In this document: positions 1-7,470 of the stretch, one piece after another | Layout: every line of letters starts with the position of its first letter | How positions within the stretch are numbered: position 1 is the first letter of the stretch | Source of the DNA: Acidobacteriota bacterium | GTDB taxonomy: Bacteria; Acidobacteriota; UBA890 | Length of the DNA stretch: 11,630 nt | Direction of reading: 5' to 3' | Assembly: GCA_002722645.1 (NCBI GenBank) | Contig: PBML01000037.1 | Coordinates: 4,497 to 16,126, forward strand | Made by a program: the position numbers and the translations under genes | The notes under the pieces: model-generated | What the model saw: the letters and a program-made list of their open reading frames with translations, nothing else | What the model was told of the DNA's origin: nothing | Databases searched by the model: none

Positions 1-650
1 GGTCCCTGGCGCCGGCGCCGAGGCTGTTGATGCTTGACGAGCCGCTGGGCTCGCTGGACCGGGCGCTCCGGGAGTCGTTGCAGAATCAGGTCCGCCGGAT
101 TCTGAAAGAGGTGGGGGTAACCTCTATCTACGTCACCCACGACCGGGACGAAGCTTTCACGATGGCCGACAGACTTATCTTTATGAACCACGGCCGTATC
201 ATACAGACCGGCACTCCCGAAGAGGCGGTAGCCAATCCCGCTGACGGATTCGTCGCCCGTACACTTGGGTTCAAGAATGTCCTTCCCGGCGTGGTCATCG
301 ACGACGGAGAGACCCTCAAGATTGAATGTTCGGTTGGTTTGATAACGGTGCCGAAACCGCCGGGTTCGGGAACCGAAAAGGGGTCTGAGATAACCCTTCT
401 AGTCGATGAGAGCGGGATCTCAATGTCGGGCATCCCTGCGGATAAGACGCCGGATGGAAACTTATTGCAGGGAGTGGTAATCGAGCGGGTGTTTCGAGGC
501 GACCGGTACGAGGTGAGGGTCCAGGTCGGGAAAGGCGAACTCTATTGCCACACCGTGGCAGGTGCAGCCTCCGGTCCAGCACAGTCGGGTCAGTCTGTAA
601 CACTCGCCTTCAGCCTGGGATCAGTACGGGTCTTCCAGGGCGGAAACTGA
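1..650 (+). CDS. ABC transporter ATP-binding protein, 3' part only
   Basis: C-terminal 215 residues of an ABC ATPase; the frame (codons from position 3) is open at the window edge, so Walker A, Q-loop and signature motif lie upstream. Visible in order are Walker B (LLMLDEP, about 24-44), the D-loop (GSLD), the H-loop histidine in YVTHD (138-140), then RIIQTGTPEEAVANP, typical of the FbpC/PotA/ThiQ importer group. After about residue 85 comes a beta-rich tail ending in SVRVFQGGN, which fits the TOBE-type regulatory domain of such importers. It would energise uptake of a small solute at the cytoplasmic membrane. The substrate cannot be read from this part; the downstream tenA and thiD make a thiamine precursor plausible (inference), with iron or polyamine as alternatives. 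It ends in TGA, 86 bases before the GYD gene. Confidence 0.9.
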   Translation, partial: SLAPAPRLLMLDEPLGSLDRALRESLQNQVRRILKEVGVTSIYVTHDRDEAFTMADRLIFMNHGRIIQTGTPEEAVANPADGFVARTLGFKNVLPGVVIDDGETLKIECSVGLITVPKPPGSGTEKGSEITLLVDESGISMSGIPADKTPDGNLLQGVVIERVFRGDRYEVRVQVGKGELYCHTVAGAASGPAQSGQSVTLAFSLGSVRVFQGGN

Positions 651-672
651 CTCCGATGCGCACTCAGCCCGG

Positions 673-681
673 TGATATACT
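673..681 (+). promoter_or_regulatory. Candidate extended -10 promoter for the GYD-tenA-thiD run
   Basis: TGA followed by TATACT (676-681) gives an extended -10 element in the 86-base gap after the ABC gene. No convincing -35 box stands 16-18 bases upstream, which extended -10 promoters can tolerate. Transcription would start near 688, giving a leader of about 50 bases before the ATG at 737. Weak evidence; the ABC promoter could equally read through. Confidence 0.35.
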
Positions 682-736
682 TTCATGGAACTCGTCAGCC
701 TGGATCCCAGACGTGTTTGATGGGGGTTAAATCTAT

Positions 737-1096
737 ATGTCGCTCTACTTTCTTTTGGGATCTCTGACCCACGACGGCCAGCGAATGCTGCACAGCGACC
801 CGAACCTAATCGTAGCCCGAACCAGGGACTTGATACTTCCAGGCGCGGAGATCCTGGGCCAATACGCCGTCCTGGGCCGTTACGACTTCGTCATGATGGT
901 CGAAGCCGACGACAATGACGCCGTGGCCAGGTTGTCGCTGGAACTGGGGATGCGCACCGGACTCCATCTGGAGACGTTACCGGCGATACCCATCGGGTTC
1001 ATGGGTGATATGACCACCCCAGACCCGTCCGACCAGGCAGAGTCAGTTGGCCTCACCCCGGACTTCACTCCGGAAGAAGGGCCGGGCGACGAGTAG
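737..1096 (+). CDS. GYD-domain protein
   Basis: A 119-residue protein. Residues 1-93 match the pattern of the GYD family (a ferredoxin-like fold small domain): MSLYFLLGSLT at the start, a central GQYAVLGRYDFVMMVEADD containing the namesake G-x-YD stretch, and a closing ETLPAIPIGF. The last 25 or so residues are acidic and proline-rich (TPDPSDQ...EEGPGDE) and are probably disordered. No signal peptide or membrane segment is visible. The ATG at 737 is preceded by GGGGG at 722-726. GYD proteins have no established biochemical role; the fold resembles AsnC/Lrp ligand-binding modules, so sensing a small ligand is possible (inference). Its place between an ABC ATPase and tenA hints at a role tied to that pathway. 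Intact, ends in TAG. Confidence 0.75.
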   Translation: MSLYFLLGSLTHDGQRMLHSDPNLIVARTRDLILPGAEILGQYAVLGRYDFVMMVEADDNDAVARLSLELGMRTGLHLETLPAIPIGFMGDMTTPDPSDQAESVGLTPDFTPEEGPGDE

Positions 1097-1115
1097 CTTT
1101 CCACACCTAATATCC

Positions 1116-1148
1116 CCGGTGGCCCCCAGTTGATTGGGACGCCACCGG
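1116..1148 (+). promoter_or_regulatory. Strong intercistronic hairpin upstream of tenA
   Basis: CCGGTGGC (1116-1123) pairs perfectly with GCCACCGG (1141-1148). Inside it CCCA (1125-1128) pairs with TGGG (1135-1138) around a GTTGAT loop, separated from the outer stem by a small internal loop. No T-tract follows, so it is not a standard terminator. It ends 5 bases before the AAGGA (1153-1157) that serves tenA and may stabilise or separate the GYD and tenA messages. It does not resemble a TPP riboswitch: I see no conserved CTGAGA element. Confidence 0.5.
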
Positions 1149-1167
1149 TATCAAGGAAGCAAGTGCT

Positions 1168-1829
1168 TTGGGTTTAAGCGACGAACTTCGCGCCGGTGTT
1201 GGACCCATCTGGGAGAAGGTGGTCACCCACCCCTTCGTCACCGAGATGGCCGACGGTTCACTCGACCGGTCGAGATTCGATATCTATTTCGACCAGGACT
1301 ACCTATTCCTCAAGGACTGGTCGATCCTGCTCAGCCTGGCCACCGCCAAGGCCCCTGACTTCGATGCCGCACGTGAGCTTGTCTCGTTTCTGCACCTGGG
1401 GCTGGGCGGCGAAGAGGGCTTGTTCCAAGAGGCGTTCCGGAGCGGGGCATCTCCCGTGAATTGGTGAAAGCCTTGGAGTACCTGCCCACCACCCATAACT
1501 ATAGCGGCTACCTGCGTACCCAGGCCTACGAGGGTACATTCACTGAGGTCGTGGCCAGGTTGCTGGCTGTGAAGTGGCCCTACCTGGATTGGGCTGAGCG
1601 GGCCGATGATGCGGGCCGGAAACCGGACAACCACTACTACCAGACCTGGATCAACATCCACACCAGCCCCGGCATGTCCGGATTCGTGTCCTGGCTCCGA
1701 AGCGTGGTCGACGGCTCCGCTCCTACACCGGAGCTACGGGCCAAGCTCCAAGAGATATTTCGGAGCGTTCTCAGGTACGAGTACCAGTTCTTCGACATGG
1801 CCTATCGTGGAGAGAAATGGTCGGCGTGA
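1168..1829 (+). pseudogene. tenA: TenA-family thiaminase II-like protein, frameshifted
   Basis: TenA enzymes are all-helical proteins that hydrolyse damaged thiamine or aminopyrimidines, returning HMP to thiamine synthesis. The gene probably starts at TTG 1168, with AAGGA ten bases upstream (MGLSDELR). The frame runs to EEGLFQEAFRSG, then is lost in a G-run at 1444-1447. Adding one G restores GISRELVKALEYLPTTHNY and the rest of the family, up to EYQFFDMAYRGEKW and TGA at 1827. Reconstructed length is about 220 residues, normal for TenA. The substrate-binding Asp (QDYLFLKDW) and the C-terminal Glu (YEYQF) are present. The Cys of Bacillus TenA (LLPCYW) aligns with Val in LLAVKW, and the reconstruction has no Cys at all, so it is the TenA_E-like, not TenA_C, type. 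Overlaps thiD. A true lesion or a base-call error in the G-run are both possible. Confidence 0.85.
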
Positions 1830-2644
1830 GGCAGGTAGCCTCGGCCATGACCGTCGCCGGGTCAGATTCGGGCGGCGGTGCGGGAGTCCAGGCTGACCTC
1901 AAGACCTTCGCTGCGTTGGGCGTCTACGGCACGTCCGTTTTGACCGCCATCACCGCCCAGAATACTCGGACCGTAACTGCGGTGCATGAGATTCCCATCG
2001 ATATCATCTCGGCCCAGATCGACGCTGTGGTGTCGGACATCGGCGCCGACTCCGTGAAGACGGGCATGCTCTCCAGCAGAGAGATTATCGAGTGCGTCAC
2101 CGCGTCACTTAAAGATGCTGAGAAGAAATACCCCGACATGCCGGGTCTACGGCGGCTGGTGGTTGACCCAGTGATGGTCGCCAAGAGCGGAGACTCTCTA
2201 CTTAGGGAAGAGGCGGTCGGATCTCTACGGGATCTTCTGCTGCCCATGGCTGCAGTAGTCACGCCGAACATCCCGGAGACCGAAACACTGACCGGCCTAA
2301 CCATTGTCACCGACGAGGATGTCCGCAAAGCCGCCCAGGCCATCGTGGCCATGGGCGCGGCGTCGGTGGTGGTCAAGGGCGGGCACCGCGAAGGGCCGGC
2401 CACCGACGTGTACTTCGACGGCCGTGACTTCCGAGAGTTCACAGCCCCCGGTTCGAGACTGTGAACACCCACGGCACCGGCTGCACTTTCGGCCTCGGCG
2501 GTGGCCGCGGGACTAGCCAAAGGACTGGAAGCCGAGGATGCTGTAGGGCAGGCCAAGGAGTTCGTTACCGAGGCAATCCGCCGCTCCTTCCCCATCGGGC
2601 AGGGGCACGGGCCTCTGAACCACTTCTACAAACTCTGGCAATAA
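1817..2644 (+). pseudogene. thiD: HMP/HMP-phosphate kinase, two compensating frameshifts
   Basis: ThiD phosphorylates hydroxymethylpyrimidine twice, giving HMP-PP for thiamine phosphate synthase. The ribokinase fold is clear: MTVAGSDSGGGAGVQADLKT near the N-terminus, SVKTGMLSS, VDPVMVAKSGD, VVTPNIPETETLTG and VVKGGH. In the C-run at 2445-2449 one C is missing, so the frame hits TGA at 2462. The anion-hole motif NTHGTGCTF with the catalytic Cys (codon 2482-2484) follows in another frame. One extra G at 2491-2492 restores the original frame, and the natural C-terminus GHGPLNHFYKLWQ ends at TAA 2642. Corrected length is about 275 residues, normal for ThiD. ATG 1817 overlaps tenA by 13 bases; GTG 1826 is an alternative start. 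As read, the product would be a 215-residue protein without its active site. Confidence 0.87.
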
Positions 2645-2660
2645 ATGGAGGGTCAAGCAA

Positions 2661-3029
2661 ATGACAACGCCCACCAACACATTCCATTGCCCCATCGAGA
2701 TCGGCCCCAGAGACGGCTCCCGGTTCCAGCGGGTTATCGCCGTGGCCGGGTCGGAGAACATCTATTCGGTGCTATCGTCCACTCTGCTGGAGATGCTTGG
2801 TGTTGGCACCGAATGGGAGTCCCGGTTCAACCTGCCTGGCGGCGGTTGGGAGATGCTGCCCATGGCCGAGGTTCGTATGCGCATCAACGGCCAAGAGCGC
2901 ACCACCATCTGCGTCTACGGCAAGGCTGACGGAGAGCCCACTCTGGGCCGCCACACCCTAGCTGCCTTTGGCCTGGCCGCTGACCACGGTGAGCAGAAAC
3001 TGGTCCAGGCCGACATGTTCTTGACCTAG
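2661..3029 (+). CDS. Retropepsin-like (clan AA) protein lacking the catalytic DTG
   Basis: A 122-residue intact protein with a good ribosome site (GGAGGG 2647-2652, 8 bases before ATG). It follows the plan of small single-domain clan AA aspartic proteases: PIEIGPRDGSRFQRV, then a beta-strand, IYSVLSSTLLEMLGV, a second strand pair (AEVRMRINGQERTTICVYG), and the closing PTLGRHTLAAFGLAADH. In active relatives the strand before 'YTVLP...LLxxLGV' carries ALVDTGA; here the aligned residues are AVAGSEN, so DTGA is replaced by GSEN and the catalytic Asp is gone. No other D-T/S-G occurs. It may be a non-enzymatic, dimerising or binding relic fold, or a product under relaxed selection. The reading frame is otherwise clean although both neighbours are broken. 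The family assignment is from remembered motif pattern only. Confidence 0.65.
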   Translation: MTTPTNTFHCPIEIGPRDGSRFQRVIAVAGSENIYSVLSSTLLEMLGVGTEWESRFNLPGGGWEMLPMAEVRMRINGQERTTICVYGKADGEPTLGRHTLAAFGLAADHGEQKLVQADMFLT

Positions 3030-3050
3030 AATTCATCTGAGTAGACCCAC

Positions 3051-4158
3051 ATGCCGGAAACCGTGGACACGATCATCCTTGGAGCAGGACAAGCTGGCCT
3101 GAGCGTCAGTTGTCAGCTTTCCCAGGCCGGCCACGACCGCCTGGTGTTGGAGCGCGGCGCCATCGCGGAGACCTGGCGCTCCCAGCGTTGGGATTCCTTC
3201 ACCGTGAACTCGCGCAACAGCATGAACCAATTGCCCGGCGACAAACGTTCTCTGTCGAATCCAGATGGCTTTTGGCATCGTGATGAATTACTCGAGCCCT
3301 TCGGGTCTCACGCTCACAACATGCAGCTCCCGGTGCGCACGGGAGTCACCGTAACCGGTGTCAGTCCCAGTGGAACAGGTGCACACCGCCGACTACCGCA
3401 ACCCGGACCGAATTAAGCCCGACGGAGTGCTGATCATCGGCAGCGCCCAATCTGGAGTCCAGATCGTCGAAGAACTGATCGAAGTCGGCCGGTCTACCTC
3501 TGGACCAGCAAGGTTGACCGGTTCCCTAGAAATTACCGGGCAAAGACATCCTCTACTGGGGCATACAGTCCGGTTTGCTCAACCACACCGTCGCCAACCT
3601 TGAAGACCCCAACATGCAGTTCATGACTCAGCCGCAGGTATCGGGCACCAGGGGAGAGCATACGGTTACCCTCCAACAACTGGCGCGCCAGGGCGTCAAC
3701 TTATTAGGCGGACTTAAAGGCGCATCGGGAGACCGGTTGCTGTTCCGGAAGGGCCTCAAGGACAACTGGGATTTGGGCGATGCCAGTTCCCAGCGAATCA
3801 AGGACATGATTGACGGCTACATCGCTAAAGCGGAAATAGACGCCCCTCCCGCAGAAGCCGACCCGGTTGAGGCCCTCAACCCAGGCATGCTGGCTGGGCT
3901 TGCGGACTCGCTCGACCTGAAGCAGGCGGGCATCAACACCATCATCTGATGCACGGGGTTCACCGCCGATTTTAGTTGGATACAGGGCTTGGAGTTGGCC
4001 AACCGAGGCACCCTGGTCCACGCCAACGGCATCTTCTCTATACCGTGTCTCTATTTCAACGGTTTCCCCTGGCTTCGAACCGGGCCTCGGGCCTGATCTA
4101 CGGCGCGGTGCGGGACAGCGAGCACATTGCAGCGGCGATCACAGGTGGTCCTCAGTAG
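3051..4158 (+). pseudogene. FAD/NAD(P)H-dependent monooxygenase, multiply broken
   Basis: N-terminal FAD-binding GAGQAGLS follows the ATG, then ETWRSQRWDSFTVNS, typical of flavin-containing monooxygenase-like oxidoreductases. The second dinucleotide motif (GSAQSG) appears in another frame after 3358. Lesions: (a) near 3360 the text jumps from VRTGVTVTG to VEQVHTADYRNP, with about 60 codons missing and the frame changed; (b) one base lost near 3491 (before VYLWTSKVDRF); (c) one G lost near 3548 (before DILYWGIQSGLL); (d) TGG to TGA at 3947-3949 inside TIIWCTGFTADF; (e) one C lost near 4078 (before ASGLIYGAVRD). The remaining parts give about 369 codons, against roughly 430 expected. It begins 21 bases after the protease-like gene. 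A large deletion plus a nonsense codon make this a real pseudogene rather than a read error. Confidence 0.88.
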
Positions 4159-4181
4159 AACTCCCTCACCCCCACCTACGC

Positions 4182-4187
4182 TATAAT
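4182..4187 (+). promoter_or_regulatory. Consensus -10 box for ileS
   Basis: A perfect TATAAT stands in the 86-base gap between the broken monooxygenase and ileS. No good -35 box is visible at 16-18 bases upstream. A start near 4194 would give a leader of about 50 bases that begins with an A/T-rich stretch and then the hairpin at 4205-4224. Confidence 0.5.
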
Positions 4188-4204
4188 GTTGGATTAATAA
4201 AACA

Positions 4205-4234
4205 ACCGGCGGATAGTCGCCGGTCTTGAGGACC
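4205..4234 (+). promoter_or_regulatory. ileS leader with two overlapping hairpins
   Basis: ACCGGCG (4205-4211) pairs with CGCCGGT (4218-4224), 7 bp around a GATAGT loop. A second stem, GGTC (4222-4225) with GACC (4231-4234), shares bases 4222-4224 with the first, so the two exclude each other. The second holds part of the ribosome site GAGGA (4228-4232), 12 bases before the ATG. No T-box hallmarks (AGGGTGG-like bulge, specifier loop, T-tract) are seen. Function unknown; possibly translational control or simple mRNA stabilisation. Confidence 0.35.
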
Positions 4235-4244
4235 GCCTTACCCG

Positions 4245-7200
4245 ATGTTTAAACCCGTATCCAACCGCGTCAGCTTCCCGGACTTGGACGCCAACGTCCT
4301 GCAGCAATGGAAGGAGAAGGACGTTTTCCGGCGCACCGAGTCCGAACGCCCCGACGCGCCGCTTTTCATGATGTACGAGGGCCCACCCACGGCCAACGGC
4401 AGCCCCGGCATCCACCACGTTCTCGCCCGCGTCTTCAAGGACGTCATCTGCCGCTACCGCACCATGAAGGGCTACCGCGTCCCCCGCAAGGGCGGCTGGG
4501 ACACCCATGGCTTGCCCGTGGAGCTAGAAGTAGAGAAAGAGCTCGGCCTGAAGAGCAAGCGCGACATCGAAGAATATGGCATCGAGGAGTTCAACAAGAA
4601 GTGCCGGGAGAGCGTCTTCCGCTACGTTAAAGAGTGGGAGACCATGACCGACCGCATCGGCTACTGGGTCGACATGGAAGACCCCTACGTCACTCTGCAC
4701 AACAACTACATCGAGACCGGTTGGTGGATGCTGAAGACCCTTTGGGACAAGGACCTGCTCTACCAGACCATGCGGGGCACCCCCCACTGCCCTCGGTGCG
4801 TGACCAGTCTCAGTTCCCACGAAGTAGCCCTGGGCTACCGGGAGAACACGCCTGATCCCTCGGTCTTCATCAAGTTCAAGGTGGACCCGGCCGCGTCTAC
4901 TGACAAATCCGATGTCCTTGAAAAACTGGGTGCGGGCAACACCGACGTGTTCCTCCTGGCCTGGACCACCACTCCCTGGACCCTGCCTGGCAACACCGGC
5001 CTAGCGGTAGACGAGAACGCGGACTACAGCATCGTCGAACTGGAAGGCGAGGGCGGCAGCCACCGCTTGGTGCTGGCGCAGGCGCTGGTCTCAGTGAACG
5101 TCACTCAAGAACACAAGATAGTTGGTACGGTCAAGGGCTCAGACCTGGTGGGATTGGGCTACACGCCCCTCTACCACCCGCAGGAATTCGGCTCGCAGGT
5201 GCGTCGTTTCGTGCGCCGGCCTGGCCCCGGTGGAATGGTCACTGAGCTCGAAGACACCACCGAATTCGCGCCAACAACCATATCCGCGGACTTTGTGTCT
5301 TTGGACGACGGCACCGGCATCGTCCACATCGCTCCGGCCTTCGGTGACGAGGACTTGGGTGTGGGCCGCGAGAAGGAATTGGCCTTCGTACAGCCCGTGG
5401 ATTTACAGGGAATCATCACCGGCAACTACCGCTTCGCCGGCAAGTTCGTGAAGTCGGCCGACAAAGAGATCATGGAAGACCTGACGGAACGCAGCTTGTT
5501 GTTCCACCATGACATCTACCGGCACACTTACCCCTTCTGCTGGCGCTGCGACACCCCGCTGCTTTACTACGCCAAGAGTTCCTGGTACATCCGGACTTCG
5601 GCGCTGAAAGACGACCTGGTCGGCGGCAACGACATCATCAACTGGTACCCCGACTACATCAAAGACGGGCGCTTCGGCGAGTGGCTGCGGAACAACGTGG
5701 ACTGGGCCATCTCCCGGGAGCGCTACTGGGGTACACCCATCCCCATCTGGCGGTGTGAGGAGTGCAACCACATGATATGTGTAGGAGGAGTCGACGAACT
5801 TAGAGGCATGGCCGGAACTAATGGCAGCCTGAACGCCGACGGCCTGGACCTGCACCGGCCCTATGTCGATAACATCATCCTGGACTGCAAAGCAGAGGGC
5901 TGCACTGGCAAGATGCACCGCATCCCAGAGGTCATGGACGCCTGGTTCGACTCGGGCGCCATGCCCTTCGCCCAATTTCACTATCCCTTTGAGAACGACA
6001 GCATCGATCAAGACGGCCGCTTCCCCGCAGACTACATCTGTGAGGCGGTCGACCAGACCCGTGGCTGGTTCTACAGCCTGCACGCCCTGTCCACTCTTCT
6101 CAAGGGTCAACCAGCTTACAAGAACGTCATCTGCCTGGGCCTGATCTTGGACGAGAAGGGCCGGAAGATGAGCAAACGGGTCGGCAACGTGGTCGAGCCC
6201 CTCTCGGTGCTGGACGAGCATGGCGCCGACGCCCTGCGCTGGTATCTATTCACGGCGTCCCATCCTGGCGAGCCCAGGCGGTTCTCCGGCAAGTTGGTCA
6301 GCGAGACCCTCCGCAAGGTGATGCTCACCCTGTGGAACGTCTACTCGTTCTTCATCGGCTACGCTGAGATCGACAAGTTCGACCCCTCGCAGACGCCCGC
6401 CGACTGGAAGCCCGAGAACGAACTTGACCGCTGGGTACTATCCGAGCTGAACACTCTAATCGCCCAGGTTGACGGCTACATGGACGGTTACGAGCCCACC
6501 AACGCGGGCCGCCGCATCCAGGAGTTCATCGACCAGTTGTCCAACTGGTACGTGCGCCGCAGCCGCCGCCGTTTCTGGCGGAACGAGGGCGATGCCGACA
6601 AACTTTCCGGCTACATCACCCTGCACACCTGCCTGGTGACCGTCGCCAAGCTGATGGCCCCACTGGCCCCCTTCGTCGCCGAGGAGATGTACTTGAACCT
6701 GGTCTGCTCGGTGGACCCATCGGCCCCAGACAGCATCCACCTGTCCGATTACCCGGTGGCGGACGAGTCCTTGGTTGACCAGCCGTTGATGGCAGCCACC
6801 CAACTCGCGATGAAAGTGGCAAGCATGGGCCGGGCCGCACGCTCCAAGGCAGGACTGAAGGTGCGCCAACCACTGGCCAACGTACTGGTGAAGATTCGCG
6901 TTTCTGAGGAGCGGGAGTACATCGACCAGGTGCGCCCCCAGGTTTTGGAAGAGCTGAACATCAAAGACATCCAGGTTATCGAAGACGACGCCCCGCTGGT
7001 GCGGCAGGTTTTGGACGAAGCCGGCGACCAGACCGAGACCATACTCTCAGTGGAGAACTACTCCGTCTCGATGGAGGGCGGCTACATGGTGGCCGTGGAC
7101 GGTGATCTCAGCGACGCATTGAAAGAAGAGGGCCTGGCGCGAGAGGTTGTCCACCGCATCCAAGGCATGCGCCGGTCGGCCAACTTCGATGTCACCGACC

Positions 7201-7385
7201 GCATCGTGACCTACTACCAGGGCCCGTCGGAATTCGCCGGCATCATGCAGGGCGCCTTCTCGGATTACATCCGAAACGAGACCCTAAGCAACGATCTGGT
7301 GGACGGCGCGCCGTCCATCGAATCCGCCACCGAGTCCACCAAGATCGAGGGCATGGAAATCACGCTGGCTGTTCATCAGGCGTAG
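4245..7385 (+). CDS. ileS: Isoleucyl-tRNA synthetase, IleRS2-like, with swapped GIHH motif
   Basis: Charges tRNA-Ile with isoleucine in the cytoplasm. 1046 residues, the length of the eukaryote-like type 2 enzymes. Order: active-site signature GPPTANGSPGIHHV (residues 46-59) with GIHH at 55-58 instead of HxGH; KGGWDTHGLPVE; Cys pairs CPRC (182/185) and CWRC (432/435); CP1 editing domain with WTTTPWTLPGN (240 on) and GTGIVHIAPAFGDED; a zinc-like set C504, C507, C548, C553; KMSKR at 641-645; the anticodon-binding domain with NWYVRRSRRRFW; and a C-terminal extension ending EITLAVHQA. Start ATG 4245 has GAGGA 12 bases upstream. The frame is clean across more than 3 kb, including G and C runs as long as those disrupted in nearby genes. 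The GXHH swap is known in a subset of IleRS2 enzymes and linked to very strong mupirocin resistance. Confidence 0.98.
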   Translation: MFKPVSNRVSFPDLDANVLQQWKEKDVFRRTESERPDAPLFMMYEGPPTANGSPGIHHVLARVFKDVICRYRTMKGYRVPRKGGWDTHGLPVELEVEKELGLKSKRDIEEYGIEEFNKKCRESVFRYVKEWETMTDRIGYWVDMEDPYVTLHNNYIETGWWMLKTLWDKDLLYQTMRGTPHCPRCVTSLSSHEVALGYRENTPDPSVFIKFKVDPAASTDKSDVLEKLGAGNTDVFLLAWTTTPWTLPGNTGLAVDENADYSIVELEGEGGSHRLVLAQALVSVNVTQEHKIVGTVKGSDLVGLGYTPLYHPQEFGSQVRRFVRRPGPGGMVTELEDTTEFAPTTISADFVSLDDGTGIVHIAPAFGDEDLGVGREKELAFVQPVDLQGIITGNYRFAGKFVKSADKEIMEDLTERSLLFHHDIYRHTYPFCWRCDTPLLYYAKSSWYIRTSALKDDLVGGNDIINWYPDYIKDGRFGEWLRNNVDWAISRERYWGTPIPIWRCEECNHMICVGGVDELRGMAGTNGSLNADGLDLHRPYVDNIILDCKAEGCTGKMHRIPEVMDAWFDSGAMPFAQFHYPFENDSIDQDGRFPADYICEAVDQTRGWFYSLHALSTLLKGQPAYKNVICLGLILDEKGRKMSKRVGNVVEPLSVLDEHGADALRWYLFTASHPGEPRRFSGKLVSETLRKVMLTLWNVYSFFIGYAEIDKFDPSQTPADWKPENELDRWVLSELNTLIAQVDGYMDGYEPTNAGRRIQEFIDQLSNWYVRRSRRRFWRNEGDADKLSGYITLHTCLVTVAKLMAPLAPFVAEEMYLNLVCSVDPSAPDSIHLSDYPVADESLVDQPLMAATQLAMKVASMGRAARSKAGLKVRQPLANVLVKIRVSEEREYIDQVRPQVLEELNIKDIQVIEDDAPLVRQVLDEAGDQTETILSVENYSVSMEGGYMVAVDGDLSDALKEEGLAREVVHRIQGMRRSANFDVTDRIVTYYQGPSEFAGIMQGAFSDYIRNETLSNDLVDGAPSIESATESTKIEGMEITLAVHQA

Positions 7386-7398
7386 GACCACCCGTTAT

Positions 7399-7430
7399 CC
7401 GTTCGTCCTAAGTCCGTCGAAGGGTGCGCA
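7399..7430 (+). repeat. Short intergenic repeat, copy 1 (degenerate)
   Basis: CCGTTCGTCCTAAG then TCCGTCGAAGGGTGCGCA. It matches the copy at 11208-11240 over about 32 bases with a few differences and one missing base, and is a cousin of the CCGCTCAT repeats at 11333 and 8141. It lies 14 bases after the ileS stop codon. The outer CC and GG can pair. Confidence 0.7.
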
Positions 7431-7470
7431 TAAGTCATACTGATCCTGGAAAACTAACTAGCCCAAAACG

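Noticed and set aside
2441..2495. Programmed ribosomal frameshifting in thiD.
   Set aside because: Two separate shifts in opposite directions would be required, there is no slippery heptamer with a downstream structure, and neighbouring genes show similar one-base lesions.
1924..2595. A 223-codon open frame on the minus strand opposite thiD.
   Set aside because: Ser/Ala/Thr-rich low-complexity shadow of thiD; no motif or start site.
4159..4244. T-box or other known riboswitch upstream of ileS.
   Set aside because: The leader is only about 50 bases from the -10 box and lacks the T-box sequence, specifier loop and terminator.
5403..6221. A 272-codon open frame on the minus strand opposite ileS.
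   Set aside because: It is the antisense shadow of a GC-rich gene with strong third-position bias; no start signal and no recognisable protein pattern.
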